64,000 nucleotides of DNA, from contig NZ_JAHBCL010000008.1 in NCBI RefSeq assembly GCF_018390735.1, positions 80,923 through 144,922 of the forward strand, given 5' to 3'. Positions 17,239-25,591 of the stretch are shown piece by piece. This DNA is from Fusibacter paucivorans (GTDB lineage: Bacteria; Bacillota; Clostridia; Peptostreptococcales; Acidaminobacteraceae). Both the position numbers and the translations under genes were made by a program. The stretch's first letter is position 1. Each line of letters opens with the position of its first letter. The notes beneath the pieces were generated by a model, which searched no databases, was not told the DNA's origin, and saw only the letters and a list, made by a program, of their open reading frames with translations.

Positions 17239-19143
17239 ATGGCTAAAATTGGGGTTGTCTGGCATTATATCAAATATGAGGAATACTTTCGAATCATTGC
17301 AGAATCCATAGGAGAAACGATCTATTTCAAACTCGGCAATCTATATGATGGCATACGAGCGGCTAAAGCACTCATTGAAGAAGCAGACGTCGAGGTTATT
17401 ATTGCTCGAGGCTACACGGGAGAATTGATAAGAGAATCTGTAGAAATCCCCGTTGTCGTTATGGAAAACTCTAACTTTGACTTGATCAATGCTGTTCACA
17501 AAGCGCATGAACTTGGGGAAAAGATTGCATTTGTGGATTATCAGCGTAATAAACAGTTTTATGATTTTGAACTGATTAAGCGATTGCTCGATATTGATTT
17601 TGACTATTTTACCTTTAATGAAATTCATGAAATCGAAGGTAAGACGCATGAGATTGCAAAAAAAGGATATGATGTCGTCATTGGTACGGGATCCTGTGTC
17701 TTTCGAAATGCCTTTAAATCTGGGATAGACAGTGTGTTGCTAGAAACAAGCCGTGAGGATTTTATTTCAGCGATTAACCGCGCAAAGGCAACGGTGGAAA
17801 TCAGACGCCGCGAGACAGAGAAAAATAAATGGATGAAGGCGATCTACGACAATGCTAAAGAAGGTTATATGCTGGTGACAGGTGAAGGCAAAATAACGGT
17901 TTTCAATGAAATCATGTCTGAAATTTTTAATGTGGAAAGTGAATCGATTATTGGTAAAGAGATGTCTGAAGCGATGAAGGTTGCCACAGATATCCGTAAG
18001 GTTTATGCCAAGACGGCGATTAGTGGTGAACTCATCGATGTTAATCGAAACCGTGTCATTGTCAATCGATTTCCCATTGATGAAGAAGACCAGACGGATT
18101 GTGTATTGATCAATTTACAAAAAGCGTCGAATATTCATGACTTGGATGCAAAACTGCGTCATGATTATGTGAAAAAGGGGTTTGTATCCAAAACACACTT
18201 TGATGATATAATCACGAAAAATACAGAAATGCTGGAACTCATTCAAAAGGCAAAGCTCTATGCCAAATCAAAATCCAATATCCTAATCTATGGCGAAAGC
18301 GGTACGGGGAAAGAATTGTTTGCCCAGAGTATTCATCGTGAAAGTACATGTGCTGCAGGACCTTTCGTTGCGATAAACTGTGCCTCTCTACCTGAAAATC
18401 TTTTGGAGAGTGAGCTCTTTGGCTATGAAGAAGGGGCTTTTACCGGTGCCCGAAAAGGCGGCAAGCTCGGTATATTTGAACTGGCACACAAGGGCACGAT
18501 TTTTTTAGATGAAATTGGCGAAATGAGTATTCAGCTACAGTCGCGGTTTTTACGCGTGCTGCAGGAGCGGGAAGTTATCCGGTTAGGCGGTGATCGCGTC
18601 ATTCCAGTTGATGTGCGCATTATTTGCGCGACGAATAAAAATCTCTTTAACCTCGTCGTCGATGGCAAGTTTAGAGAGGATCTCTATTATCGCATTAACA
18701 TTTTAAAATTGAGCGTGCCGCCGCTTCGGCAACGAAAAGATGATATCTGGTGTATTTTTAAGTATTTTTTAAATCACAAAGGCTATGTCAACACAGATGA
18801 GCTTGCTTTTTTGGAGCCGTTGATGATTCGCTATGACTGGCCGGGAAACGTGCGAGAGCTTCAGGCTTTTGGGGAAAGACTGATGGCGATGCGCGATTCG
18901 CTCGATGCAGTAACGGCAAAGGCACTTTTCAGCGAATGCGTTCACGACGGTGATTCTGATGACAGGCGCTATAAGCGACTTGACGATAAAGTGATACAAA
19001 TCAATCTTGCGTCGATGAATGAAATGGAAAATCAGATCATACAGCTTCTTTATGAGCACCTTGGTGGCGATAAAGACGAAATGGCAAACATCCTCAATAT
19101 TTCAAAGACGACACTTTGGCGTAAACTTAAAGAAATTAACTAA
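17239..19143 (+). CDS. PrpR-type sigma-54 activator (PrpR_N, PAS, AAA+, HTH)
   Basis: The 634-residue regulator starts with a full PrpR_N sensing domain (about 1-195), known in PrpR to bind a small organic acid. A coiled linker and PAS domain (about 200-300) lead to AAA+ with Walker A GESGTGKE, an intact GAFTGA loop, Walker B GTIFLDEIGE, and a short C-terminal Fis-type HTH (DEMANILNISKTTLWRKL). GGGAGG precedes the ATG. The next operon carries a consensus -24/-12 promoter and a long inverted repeat, so the regulator very likely activates the TRAP/acyl-CoA operon in response to its substrate or a derivative. Confidence 0.94.
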   Translation: MAKIGVVWHYIKYEEYFRIIAESIGETIYFKLGNLYDGIRAAKALIEEADVEVIIARGYTGELIRESVEIPVVVMENSNFDLINAVHKAHELGEKIAFVDYQRNKQFYDFELIKRLLDIDFDYFTFNEIHEIEGKTHEIAKKGYDVVIGTGSCVFRNAFKSGIDSVLLETSREDFISAINRAKATVEIRRRETEKNKWMKAIYDNAKEGYMLVTGEGKITVFNEIMSEIFNVESESIIGKEMSEAMKVATDIRKVYAKTAISGELIDVNRNRVIVNRFPIDEEDQTDCVLINLQKASNIHDLDAKLRHDYVKKGFVSKTHFDDIITKNTEMLELIQKAKLYAKSKSNILIYGESGTGKELFAQSIHRESTCAAGPFVAINCASLPENLLESELFGYEEGAFTGARKGGKLGIFELAHKGTIFLDEIGEMSIQLQSRFLRVLQEREVIRLGGDRVIPVDVRIICATNKNLFNLVVDGKFREDLYYRINILKLSVPPLRQRKDDIWCIFKYFLNHKGYVNTDELAFLEPLMIRYDWPGNVRELQAFGERLMAMRDSLDAVTAKALFSECVHDGDSDDRRYKRLDDKVIQINLASMNEMENQIIQLLYEHLGGDKDEMANILNISKTTLWRKLKEIN

Positions 19144-19184
19144 TCCAATTTCATCCAAGTGATTTCATTTTGAAATTCAAATTT

Positions 19185-19212
19185 AAATTTGCAATAAAAA
19201 TATTGCAAATTT
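19185..19212. promoter_or_regulatory. Candidate UAS: perfect 12-base inverted repeat
   Basis: AAATTTGCAATA (19185-19196) and TATTGCAAATTT (19201-19212) surround a four-base spacer, centred about 75 bases upstream of the -24 element. Being A/T-rich and followed by T, it might also work as a weak terminator for the activator gene. Confidence 0.6.
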
Positions 19213-19272
19213 TTTTTGCTAAGAGTTTAGTAAATTGAGGATTTTCAATGTCTTGAGAGATTTTAAAAAAGA

Positions 19273-19288
19273 TGGCACGGGTTTTGCT
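19273..19288 (+). promoter_or_regulatory. Sigma-54 (-24/-12) promoter of the TRAP/acyl-CoA operon
   Basis: TGGCACGGGTTTTGCT matches the consensus at every fixed position, with correct GG to GC spacing; it lies 36 bases before the first ATG of the operon. Confidence 0.93.
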
Positions 19289-19323
19289 TTATATATAAGC
19301 AACGAAATTAAAGGAGGTTCTAA

Positions 19324-20442
19324 ATGAACAAGAGGGTTAATGGTTATAAGCGTTTTTGGGGACTAGTACTGATAATTTGCATGATCGTATCCTTGACGGC
19401 ATGCAGCGGAAGCAAAACACAGACGAATGCACAGACTGACACGGGCAGTGAGACGAACAGTGAGACGATGACATCAACTGAAACAGCGCCGGAAACGATC
19501 AAGCTGAAAGTGGCAGATATTTATCCAGGAACGCATTATGTGCCGGCCAACAGTTTAATGGTATGGACAGAGCGCGTGACGGAACTGACGAATAATCAAG
19601 TTCAGTTCGATATTTATCCTTCACAGCAAATGGGCAGCAGTGCTGATATGCTGGATATCATGAGCAAGGGCATCGCAGATATTGGCTATGTACCATTTCC
19701 GTACTTTAGCAGCAGAATGCCGTTGATCACAGGCGCAGGCGCTATTTCGGGTACATGGGCAAACTGTAGTACAGGCAATCCCGCTGTATGGTCAGTAGCG
19801 ACAGCATCGCCGGTTCTTGAAAATGATTTTCTAAGCAATGACATCAGGCCGATCCTGCCTTTTGCCAATCAGACCTTTCAGCTATTAACGAATAAAGTGC
19901 TCGTTACTTCATTGGATGAAATTAAAGGATTAAAAATAAGGAGCAGCGGTGGCGTCATGGATAAGATTATCACGTCGCTCGGCGCCATCCCCGTTCAAAT
20001 TCCGGTGACAGAACTCTATGAAGCCATGGCGCGTGGAACAGTTGACGGCACACTGATTTCATGTATCGCAGCGGATTCAAATAAGATCAACGAAGCGTCG
20101 AAATACGTGACGACAGGTGTTAATGTTTCCGGCGGTGTCTTTGGCTATGTCATCAATGAAGACGTTTGGCAGTCATTGCCGCAAAATGTTCGGGATGCTA
20201 TGAATCAGGCGAGTACAGAGGCATTGACGCAACTTGGCGAAACAATGGATAAATTAGAGTTGGAAGCGTTGGAGGCCTTTAAAAGCGGAGGGCTCGAAGT
20301 TCATGAATTATCGCAGGATGAACAGAAAAAATGGATACTGGCTCAGGCAAATGTTGAAGCGGACTGGATCAGTGATATGGATGGCAAAGGACTACCCGGT
20401 GCGCAAGTACTGCAAAGTCTAAGAGATCATATTGAGCCTTAA
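19324..20442 (+). CDS. TRAP transporter substrate-binding lipoprotein (DctP family)
   Basis: This 372-residue solute receptor has a lipoprotein signal (lipobox LTAC, Cys27), a short Thr/Glu-rich linker, and a DctP-type fold with SQQMGSSADMLDIMSKGIADIG near the first lobe and the KGLKIRSSGG substrate-loop region (about residues 200-215) where TRAP receptors place the Arg that binds a carboxylate. AAAGGAGG precedes the ATG. As first gene of a sigma-54 operon with both TRAP membrane genes next to it, it defines an importer of an organic acid. The acid is not determined by sequence. Confidence 0.93.
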   Translation: MNKRVNGYKRFWGLVLIICMIVSLTACSGSKTQTNAQTDTGSETNSETMTSTETAPETIKLKVADIYPGTHYVPANSLMVWTERVTELTNNQVQFDIYPSQQMGSSADMLDIMSKGIADIGYVPFPYFSSRMPLITGAGAISGTWANCSTGNPAVWSVATASPVLENDFLSNDIRPILPFANQTFQLLTNKVLVTSLDEIKGLKIRSSGGVMDKIITSLGAIPVQIPVTELYEAMARGTVDGTLISCIAADSNKINEASKYVTTGVNVSGGVFGYVINEDVWQSLPQNVRDAMNQASTEALTQLGETMDKLELEALEAFKSGGLEVHELSQDEQKKWILAQANVEADWISDMDGKGLPGAQVLQSLRDHIEP

Positions 20443-20452
20443 GGAGTGTGTC

Positions 20453-20944
20453 ATGAAAAGAATTTTCGAAAAATTGGATGACATTATTATTAAGATCAGC
20501 AGTGCCATTCTTTTCATTATGATGATTTGGGTATTTTCTGATGCAGTTGGGCGGTATGTCTTTAATCACCCGCTACCGGGAACACTGGAAATAACAGAAG
20601 AGTATTTGATGGTTTGTATTGTTTTTTTATCTATCAGTTATGCACAAAAGCACAAGGCGCATGTACGTGTTGATTTGTTTATCCACTATATTCCCGAGCA
20701 CATCTTAAAAGTGACAGATGTAATCATGCAGCTCTTCATGCTCTTTTATGCCGTGCTGCTGACAAGGCAAGCTTTTGCGCAGGCGCTATGGTGTATTGAA
20801 GTCAACAGCACGTCGAGAGGATCGTTGGGGTATCCGTTGGCACCGGCCTATTTCTTGATGGGGTTGGGACTGTTGATGACATCGGTGAGAATACTCTTTG
20901 AGCTCGTTGAAGGTGCAAGGGTCATCAAAGGAGGGCAATCGTGA
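20453..20944 (+). CDS. TRAP transporter small permease (DctQ family)
   Basis: A 163-residue membrane protein with four predicted helices and the usual DctQ landmarks: FSDAVGRYVFNHPLPGTLEITEE-type sequence near residue 30 and a HKAHVRVDLF loop. It pairs with the large permease to carry substrate driven by a sodium or proton gradient. AAGGAG before the ATG at 20453 makes this start better than the upstream in-frame TTG at 20432. Its stop overlaps the GTG of the next gene. Confidence 0.92.
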   Translation: MKRIFEKLDDIIIKISSAILFIMMIWVFSDAVGRYVFNHPLPGTLEITEEYLMVCIVFLSISYAQKHKAHVRVDLFIHYIPEHILKVTDVIMQLFMLFYAVLLTRQAFAQALWCIEVNSTSRGSLGYPLAPAYFLMGLGLLMTSVRILFELVEGARVIKGGQS

Positions 20945-22221
20945 TCATCGGATTGATTTTATTACTCATATTTTTATTTCTTGGCATGCCGATCGGATTT
21001 TGTCTGGGGGCAGCAGGCATCATCGGACTAACATATGTCCAAGGGTTTGATTTAGCTGTCAATATATTGATGACGACACCATTTAGAAGTGTTGCAAGTT
21101 ATACCCTTGTGACGATACCGCTATTTGTTCTAATGGCTGAATTTCTCGATGTAACGGGATTGGCGAAGAAGTCTTATATTGCCGCGTATAAATGGATTGG
21201 TCATCTTCGAGGCGGTCTAGGAATTGCTACCATTATCGGCGGTGCCGCATTTGGTGCATGTTCGGGGTCGAGTTCGGCATCAACAGCAACATTTGGTGCC
21301 ATCGCCATTCCGGAAATGAAAAAATGCAATTACAGTGATGAACTAAGCGCTGGAACGGTTGCCATTGCCGGTACGCTTGCGGCGATTATTCCGCCGAGCA
21401 TATTGCTGGTCGTCTATGGATCACAAGCCAATGTTTCAATCGGTAAAGTTTTAATCGCAGGGATTATACCAGGGGCTATGATGGCTTTACTCTATGCTTT
21501 TGGGGTTTGGCTCATTGTCAAGATTTGGCCGAAACATGCCCCGCCGGTTGAACCCTATAGCTGGTCTGAGCGCTTTAAAGCACTGTGGGATATTTGGCCA
21601 ATGGTGATTATAGCGCTTATGATTTTAATTTTTCTCTATTCCGGCATTACCACACCGACGGAGACTGCCGCTTTTGGTGCGATTGTGACACTGTTGTTAG
21701 GCATATTGACAAAGTCAATTACATTACCAGAGGTGATTCAATCATTAAAAAATACGTTGAAGACGACGGCGATGATGTTTACCATCATCATTGGCGCTCA
21801 GATTTTCACATACTATTTGACGCTGACGGGGTTGACGCAAGCTGCGATTACAGCGATCAGCGGACTTGATGTTTCAAATGCGGTTATTATGCTGCTCATC
21901 GTCATCGTCTACTTGTTCTTAGGCATGTTCCTGCCATCTATGGGAACGATGCTGCTGACATTGCCATTGGTACTGCCGCTTATGATTGAGATGGGTTATG
22001 ATCCTATCTGGTTTGGTGTTGTCTTGGTAATGTTGCTCGAGGTTGGTCTTATTACACCGCCCGTCGGATTAAATTGTTTTATCGCCAGCGGCACTAGTGG
22101 GATTCCATTATCAAAAGTTTTTAAAGGAGCGATGCCGCTTTTGGCTATGGCGATGTTTGGTATTTTTCTGATGATCATGTTTCCTCAAATTGTACTGTGG
22201 TTACCGACAATGATGAAATAA
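20941..22221 (+). CDS. TRAP transporter large permease (DctM family)
   Basis: The 426-residue DctM permease has about twelve hydrophobic segments, the GAACSGSSSAST-like serine-rich motif (here FGACSGSSSASTATFG near residue 100) and the family's ITPPVGLNCF motif near the C-terminus. It starts with GTG in a four-base overlap with the small permease stop, a sign of translational coupling. It completes the three-part TRAP importer; the enzymes of the same operon follow after 20 bases. Confidence 0.94.
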   Translation: MIIGLILLLIFLFLGMPIGFCLGAAGIIGLTYVQGFDLAVNILMTTPFRSVASYTLVTIPLFVLMAEFLDVTGLAKKSYIAAYKWIGHLRGGLGIATIIGGAAFGACSGSSSASTATFGAIAIPEMKKCNYSDELSAGTVAIAGTLAAIIPPSILLVVYGSQANVSIGKVLIAGIIPGAMMALLYAFGVWLIVKIWPKHAPPVEPYSWSERFKALWDIWPMVIIALMILIFLYSGITTPTETAAFGAIVTLLLGILTKSITLPEVIQSLKNTLKTTAMMFTIIIGAQIFTYYLTLTGLTQAAITAISGLDVSNAVIMLLIVIVYLFLGMFLPSMGTMLLTLPLVLPLMIEMGYDPIWFGVVLVMLLEVGLITPPVGLNCFIASGTSGIPLSKVFKGAMPLLAMAMFGIFLMIMFPQIVLWLPTMMK

Positions 22222-22241
22222 AATTAAAGGAGAAACAACAT

Positions 22242-22715
22242 ATGATAAAAAAATTAGATCACATGACTTTTGCGGTGCATGATCGCGCAACAGTAGGTGC
22301 GCGGATTGAAAAAGTTTACGGCGGCAATTTTCTGATGACTGTTAAGAGTGAACCGAAGCAGTACGTCTGTGACATGTATATGATTGAAGGTGACATCATA
22401 CTGGGGCTCTTGGAGCCGACCTCACCAGATAGCTTTGTTGCTAAACATCTTGAGAAATTCGGCGAAAGCCTACAGCATATTGGTGTCGATGTGGACAATT
22501 TGGACAATGCCATTCAGATATTCGATGAGAATGCCATTAAGTATGGCCTTTACGAAGAAGTTGAAAACATACGTCGTGAAGTGATCGTTTCGCCAAAATA
22601 TACATTTGGTACTGTTATGCAGGTGATGGAGTGGTTTGATGACTATAAGACAAAGTCATCAGAAGAACGTATGCGCATTGTATGGAATGAAATTGAAGGA
22701 GCTGACAATGAGTAA
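22242..22715 (+). CDS. VOC-superfamily protein, methylmalonyl-CoA epimerase-like
   Basis: The 157-residue protein resembles methylmalonyl-CoA epimerases: an N-terminal LDHMTFAV strand, LLEPTSPDSFVAKHLEKFG and an LQHIGVDVDN strand. By eye, of the four usual metal ligands the two His are kept, but the ligand before LLEP is Gly and the last Glu aligns with Gln, so metal binding may differ. The ATG at 22242 behind AAAGGAG is preferred over the far upstream in-frame start. It overlaps the next gene. Its place between a TRAP importer and acyl-CoA genes suggests work on an acyl-CoA; epimerase activity is not assured. Confidence 0.8.
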   Translation: MIKKLDHMTFAVHDRATVGARIEKVYGGNFLMTVKSEPKQYVCDMYMIEGDIILGLLEPTSPDSFVAKHLEKFGESLQHIGVDVDNLDNAIQIFDENAIKYGLYEEVENIRREVIVSPKYTFGTVMQVMEWFDDYKTKSSEERMRIVWNEIEGADNE

Positions 22716-24819
22716 TCAGCAATTGATGAAACATTTGATGGCGCCTGACAGCATTGCCGTTTTAGGTGCCTCTAATCGCCCTGAAAGTATTGGCGGCAGA
22801 CCAATTAAGTTTTTAAAGGATTATGGTTTCAAGGGCGCAGTTTATCCAATCAATCCAAAATATGAAACCATACAAGGGCTGCCGTGTTACAAGGACATCA
22901 GCAGCATTCCCCAAAAAGCTGATTTATTGATCATCATCACGAAGCCCAATAGCATCCTGCAGGCAATGCGTGATGCAAAAGCTCGGAAAATTCCAGCCGT
23001 TATGATTATAACGTCAGGGTTTTCCGAGTCGGGTGATGATGGCAAAAAGCTTGAAGAGGCACTCGTTACGTATGCCAGAGATAATGAGATGCTCGTCATG
23101 GGCCCCAATTGTCAGGGATTTGTCAATTTTGACAAGAAAGTGACGGCAACTTTTACGGGTGCTTTGAGTCGCGGGAATCTGCAGCAGGGCAACATTTGTC
23201 TTATATCTCAGAGCGGCGCCATGAGCGGCATGCTCTATGCTATGGCCGTGGATCTCGGCATTGGTTTTTCTTATCTGATCAGCGGCGGCAACGAATCTAT
23301 TGTTACCACATCGCATTTTATTGACTATGCGGTGGATGATGATCGAACAGATGCTATTTGCGTTTACATGGAAGGGATTAAAGATGCGCCGCTATTGAAA
23401 GCTGCGGCTAGAAAAGCAGTTGAACAAGACAAACCCATTGTTGCGATGAAAGTGGGAAAATCGGAAGCTGGCAGCAAGGCGGCGTCTTCTCACACCGGTG
23501 CATTAGCATCCTCTGATGCCATCGTGGACAGCTTTATGAAACAATCTGGCATTTTGCGTGTTGAAACGACAGATGATCTCTTTGACGCGATGAAAGTGTT
23601 CTCAAATGGCAAACGATCTGATGGTAATCGCATAGGTGTCGTGTCAATCTCCGGAGGTGCTGGCGTCGTCATGGCAGATGCCTGTGAAAAATATCAGATG
23701 ACACTGCCAAAACTCTCGGGAGAGACCGAAAAAGAACTCAGTGCAAATATCCCCGCATTTGGTTCACCGCATAATCCAGTCGATTTAACGGCACAGGTTT
23801 TAACAGCTTATGAGAAATTCTATCATTGTATTGAAACGGTTGCAGCAGATGAAAGCGTAGATGCAGTGGTCATATTCATCGGTTTACTGGAGCATTTGAA
23901 AGATAATCTCTTAAAGGCGATTGAAGATCTGAATGCTGTAACGCAGAAACCAATTTTGGTAACTTGGCTTGCGGCGACGCCTGAAATAAAATCATGGTTC
24001 TATGAAAAGAAAATACCGCTCTTTGAAGATTCGGATCGCTGCATATTTGGCGCTTCGCTGCTTTGGCGCTATACAGCACTAAAGCGGGAAGTCATGTTGC
24101 CAATAGAAAGAACCGGTGATGATTTGACTGCGTCAGTGCATGAAATGTACAAAGGCATAAATGGATTTTTAAATGAATGGGACTCAAAACAGATGATTGC
24201 TGCAGCAGGCGTGATGACTGATTCGCCAATCGTTGCAGCGGATGCAGCCGCACTGGCATCAATTGCGGAAAAGTTAAATTACCCAGTTGCCGTAAAAGTA
24301 TTATCGCAGTCAATTTTGCACAAGTCAGATATTGGCGGTGTCGTACTAAATGTTGGCGATAAAACGGCATTATTAAATGCTTATACCTCTATTCTCGACA
24401 ATGTTGAGGCAAATGGTTTGGCTTCAGCTTTTGAGGGGGTTATTGTCTCACCAATGCGGCCAAAAGGAACGGAGATGATCGTTGGTATTAAAAAGGATCC
24501 GCATCTTGGGACAGCTGTTGTATTGGGGATGGGCGGCACGATGGTAGAGATCTTGAAGGATTCGGTTATGCAGCTTATTCCCATCGATAAACGTAATGCA
24601 GTCAAAATGATTGATTCCCTTAAAAGTAGAAAAATGCTGTATGGCTATCGGGACATTGCGCGAAAGGATATTGATGCATTAGCGGCGATTATTGTCCGCG
24701 TCAGCGACTTATGTATGGCACGTCCGGATATTCAAGAAATGGACATCAACCCGATCTTTGTCTACGATGAAGGACAGGGGGCGGTCGCCCTTGATGCTTT
24801 GATTAAACTGGAGGTTTAA
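22708..24819 (+). CDS. ADP-forming acyl-CoA synthetase (fused alpha and beta parts)
   Basis: The 703-residue enzyme converts an acyl-CoA, ADP and phosphate to the acid, CoA and ATP, or the reverse. The order is CoA-binding domain (about 10-100, with NPKYETIQGLPCY), succinyl-CoA-ligase-like domains with phospho-His262 in SSHTGALASS, and a C-terminal ATP-grasp domain (about 475-700) with HKSDIGGVVLN and ILKDSVMQLIPI. GAAGGAG leads to the ATG at 22708, overlapping the VOC gene by eight bases; the longer frame from 22636 is not needed. In this operon it could either activate the imported acid or harvest ATP from its CoA ester. Confidence 0.92.
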   Translation: MSNQQLMKHLMAPDSIAVLGASNRPESIGGRPIKFLKDYGFKGAVYPINPKYETIQGLPCYKDISSIPQKADLLIIITKPNSILQAMRDAKARKIPAVMIITSGFSESGDDGKKLEEALVTYARDNEMLVMGPNCQGFVNFDKKVTATFTGALSRGNLQQGNICLISQSGAMSGMLYAMAVDLGIGFSYLISGGNESIVTTSHFIDYAVDDDRTDAICVYMEGIKDAPLLKAAARKAVEQDKPIVAMKVGKSEAGSKAASSHTGALASSDAIVDSFMKQSGILRVETTDDLFDAMKVFSNGKRSDGNRIGVVSISGGAGVVMADACEKYQMTLPKLSGETEKELSANIPAFGSPHNPVDLTAQVLTAYEKFYHCIETVAADESVDAVVIFIGLLEHLKDNLLKAIEDLNAVTQKPILVTWLAATPEIKSWFYEKKIPLFEDSDRCIFGASLLWRYTALKREVMLPIERTGDDLTASVHEMYKGINGFLNEWDSKQMIAAAGVMTDSPIVAADAAALASIAEKLNYPVAVKVLSQSILHKSDIGGVVLNVGDKTALLNAYTSILDNVEANGLASAFEGVIVSPMRPKGTEMIVGIKKDPHLGTAVVLGMGGTMVEILKDSVMQLIPIDKRNAVKMIDSLKSRKMLYGYRDIARKDIDALAAIIVRVSDLCMARPDIQEMDINPIFVYDEGQGAVALDALIKLEV

Positions 24820-24820
24820 A

Positions 24821-25591
24821 ATGCGTGATTCAAAATTGTTAATGGATGCTCTGGCTAGATTTATAAAGCCTTTGACCATGCCGGTGGCAGTGATGCGACC
24901 GACTGATAAAACGGCAATCACTGACAAATTCATTCAGCCCAGCGTGAAGTTTGAACGGAAACTCGCGCTTTGTCAAGGGGTTGCAGCAGCACGGCGATAT
25001 GGCTGGACACTGCTGTTTGAAGAAGCTGATCACGGATGCCCGGCATCATATGCTTATTTGGGTTTTAAAGAATCAGCTTATTTTAAAGAAGGTGGCATTG
25101 TCTATCCTGGTTATGCCAACGATATGGCCATTGCAAAAAAAATTGAACAGGGCAATAGTTTCTTTGAGGTGCCGCCAACCTATTTATTGATGGGAGCACT
25201 TGAAAAGGTCGATTTTGAACCGGAACTTGTGCTTGTCTATGGGAACTCCGCACAGATTGCGCGCATTGCACAGGGCATTAATTATTATTATGGCGACGGT
25301 GTCAAGAGTACGACTTTTGGACGTGCAGCTTGTGCCTCTTACATTGTGAAAGCGCTTAAGTGCAATGAGCCGCTCATTGTCATTCCAAGCGGCGGCGAGC
25401 GTATTTTCGCCAGCACACAGGATGATGAACTCATTGTTGCGATTCCTAGAGCCTACTTTTTAGATACGGCTAAAGGGATTGAGCGTGTTCATAAAGAAGG
25501 GCTTTCCAGATTCCCGACGATCTTCCATGGCGTGCTGAGCACACCGGACTTCCCGGCGAAATATTGGGAGGTTATCAATGACGGCAGATAA
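24821..25591 (+). CDS. DUF169-family protein
   Basis: A 256-residue soluble protein of the DUF169 group, recognised by PVAVMRPTD, FCQGVAAAR-like CQGVAAARRYGWTL, GCPASYAYLG and the PSGGERIFASTQDDEL segment. DUF169 members have no firmly assigned reaction. Conserved Cys residues (CQGV, GCPA, AACAS) might bind a metal or cofactor, but this is speculation. It sits one base after the acyl-CoA synthetase and overlaps the CoA-transferase, so it is a firm member of the same catabolic operon. Confidence 0.85.
   Translation: MRDSKLLMDALARFIKPLTMPVAVMRPTDKTAITDKFIQPSVKFERKLALCQGVAAARRYGWTLLFEEADHGCPASYAYLGFKESAYFKEGGIVYPGYANDMAIAKKIEQGNSFFEVPPTYLLMGALEKVDFEPELVLVYGNSAQIARIAQGINYYYGDGVKSTTFGRAACASYIVKALKCNEPLIVIPSGGERIFASTQDDELIVAIPRAYFLDTAKGIERVHKEGLSRFPTIFHGVLSTPDFPAKYWEVINDGR

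Noticed and set aside
19185..19212. Reading the 12-base inverted repeat as a plain terminator of the activator gene
   Set aside because: The stem is very A/T-rich and its distance to the -24/-12 promoter suits an activator site better; a double role cannot be excluded.
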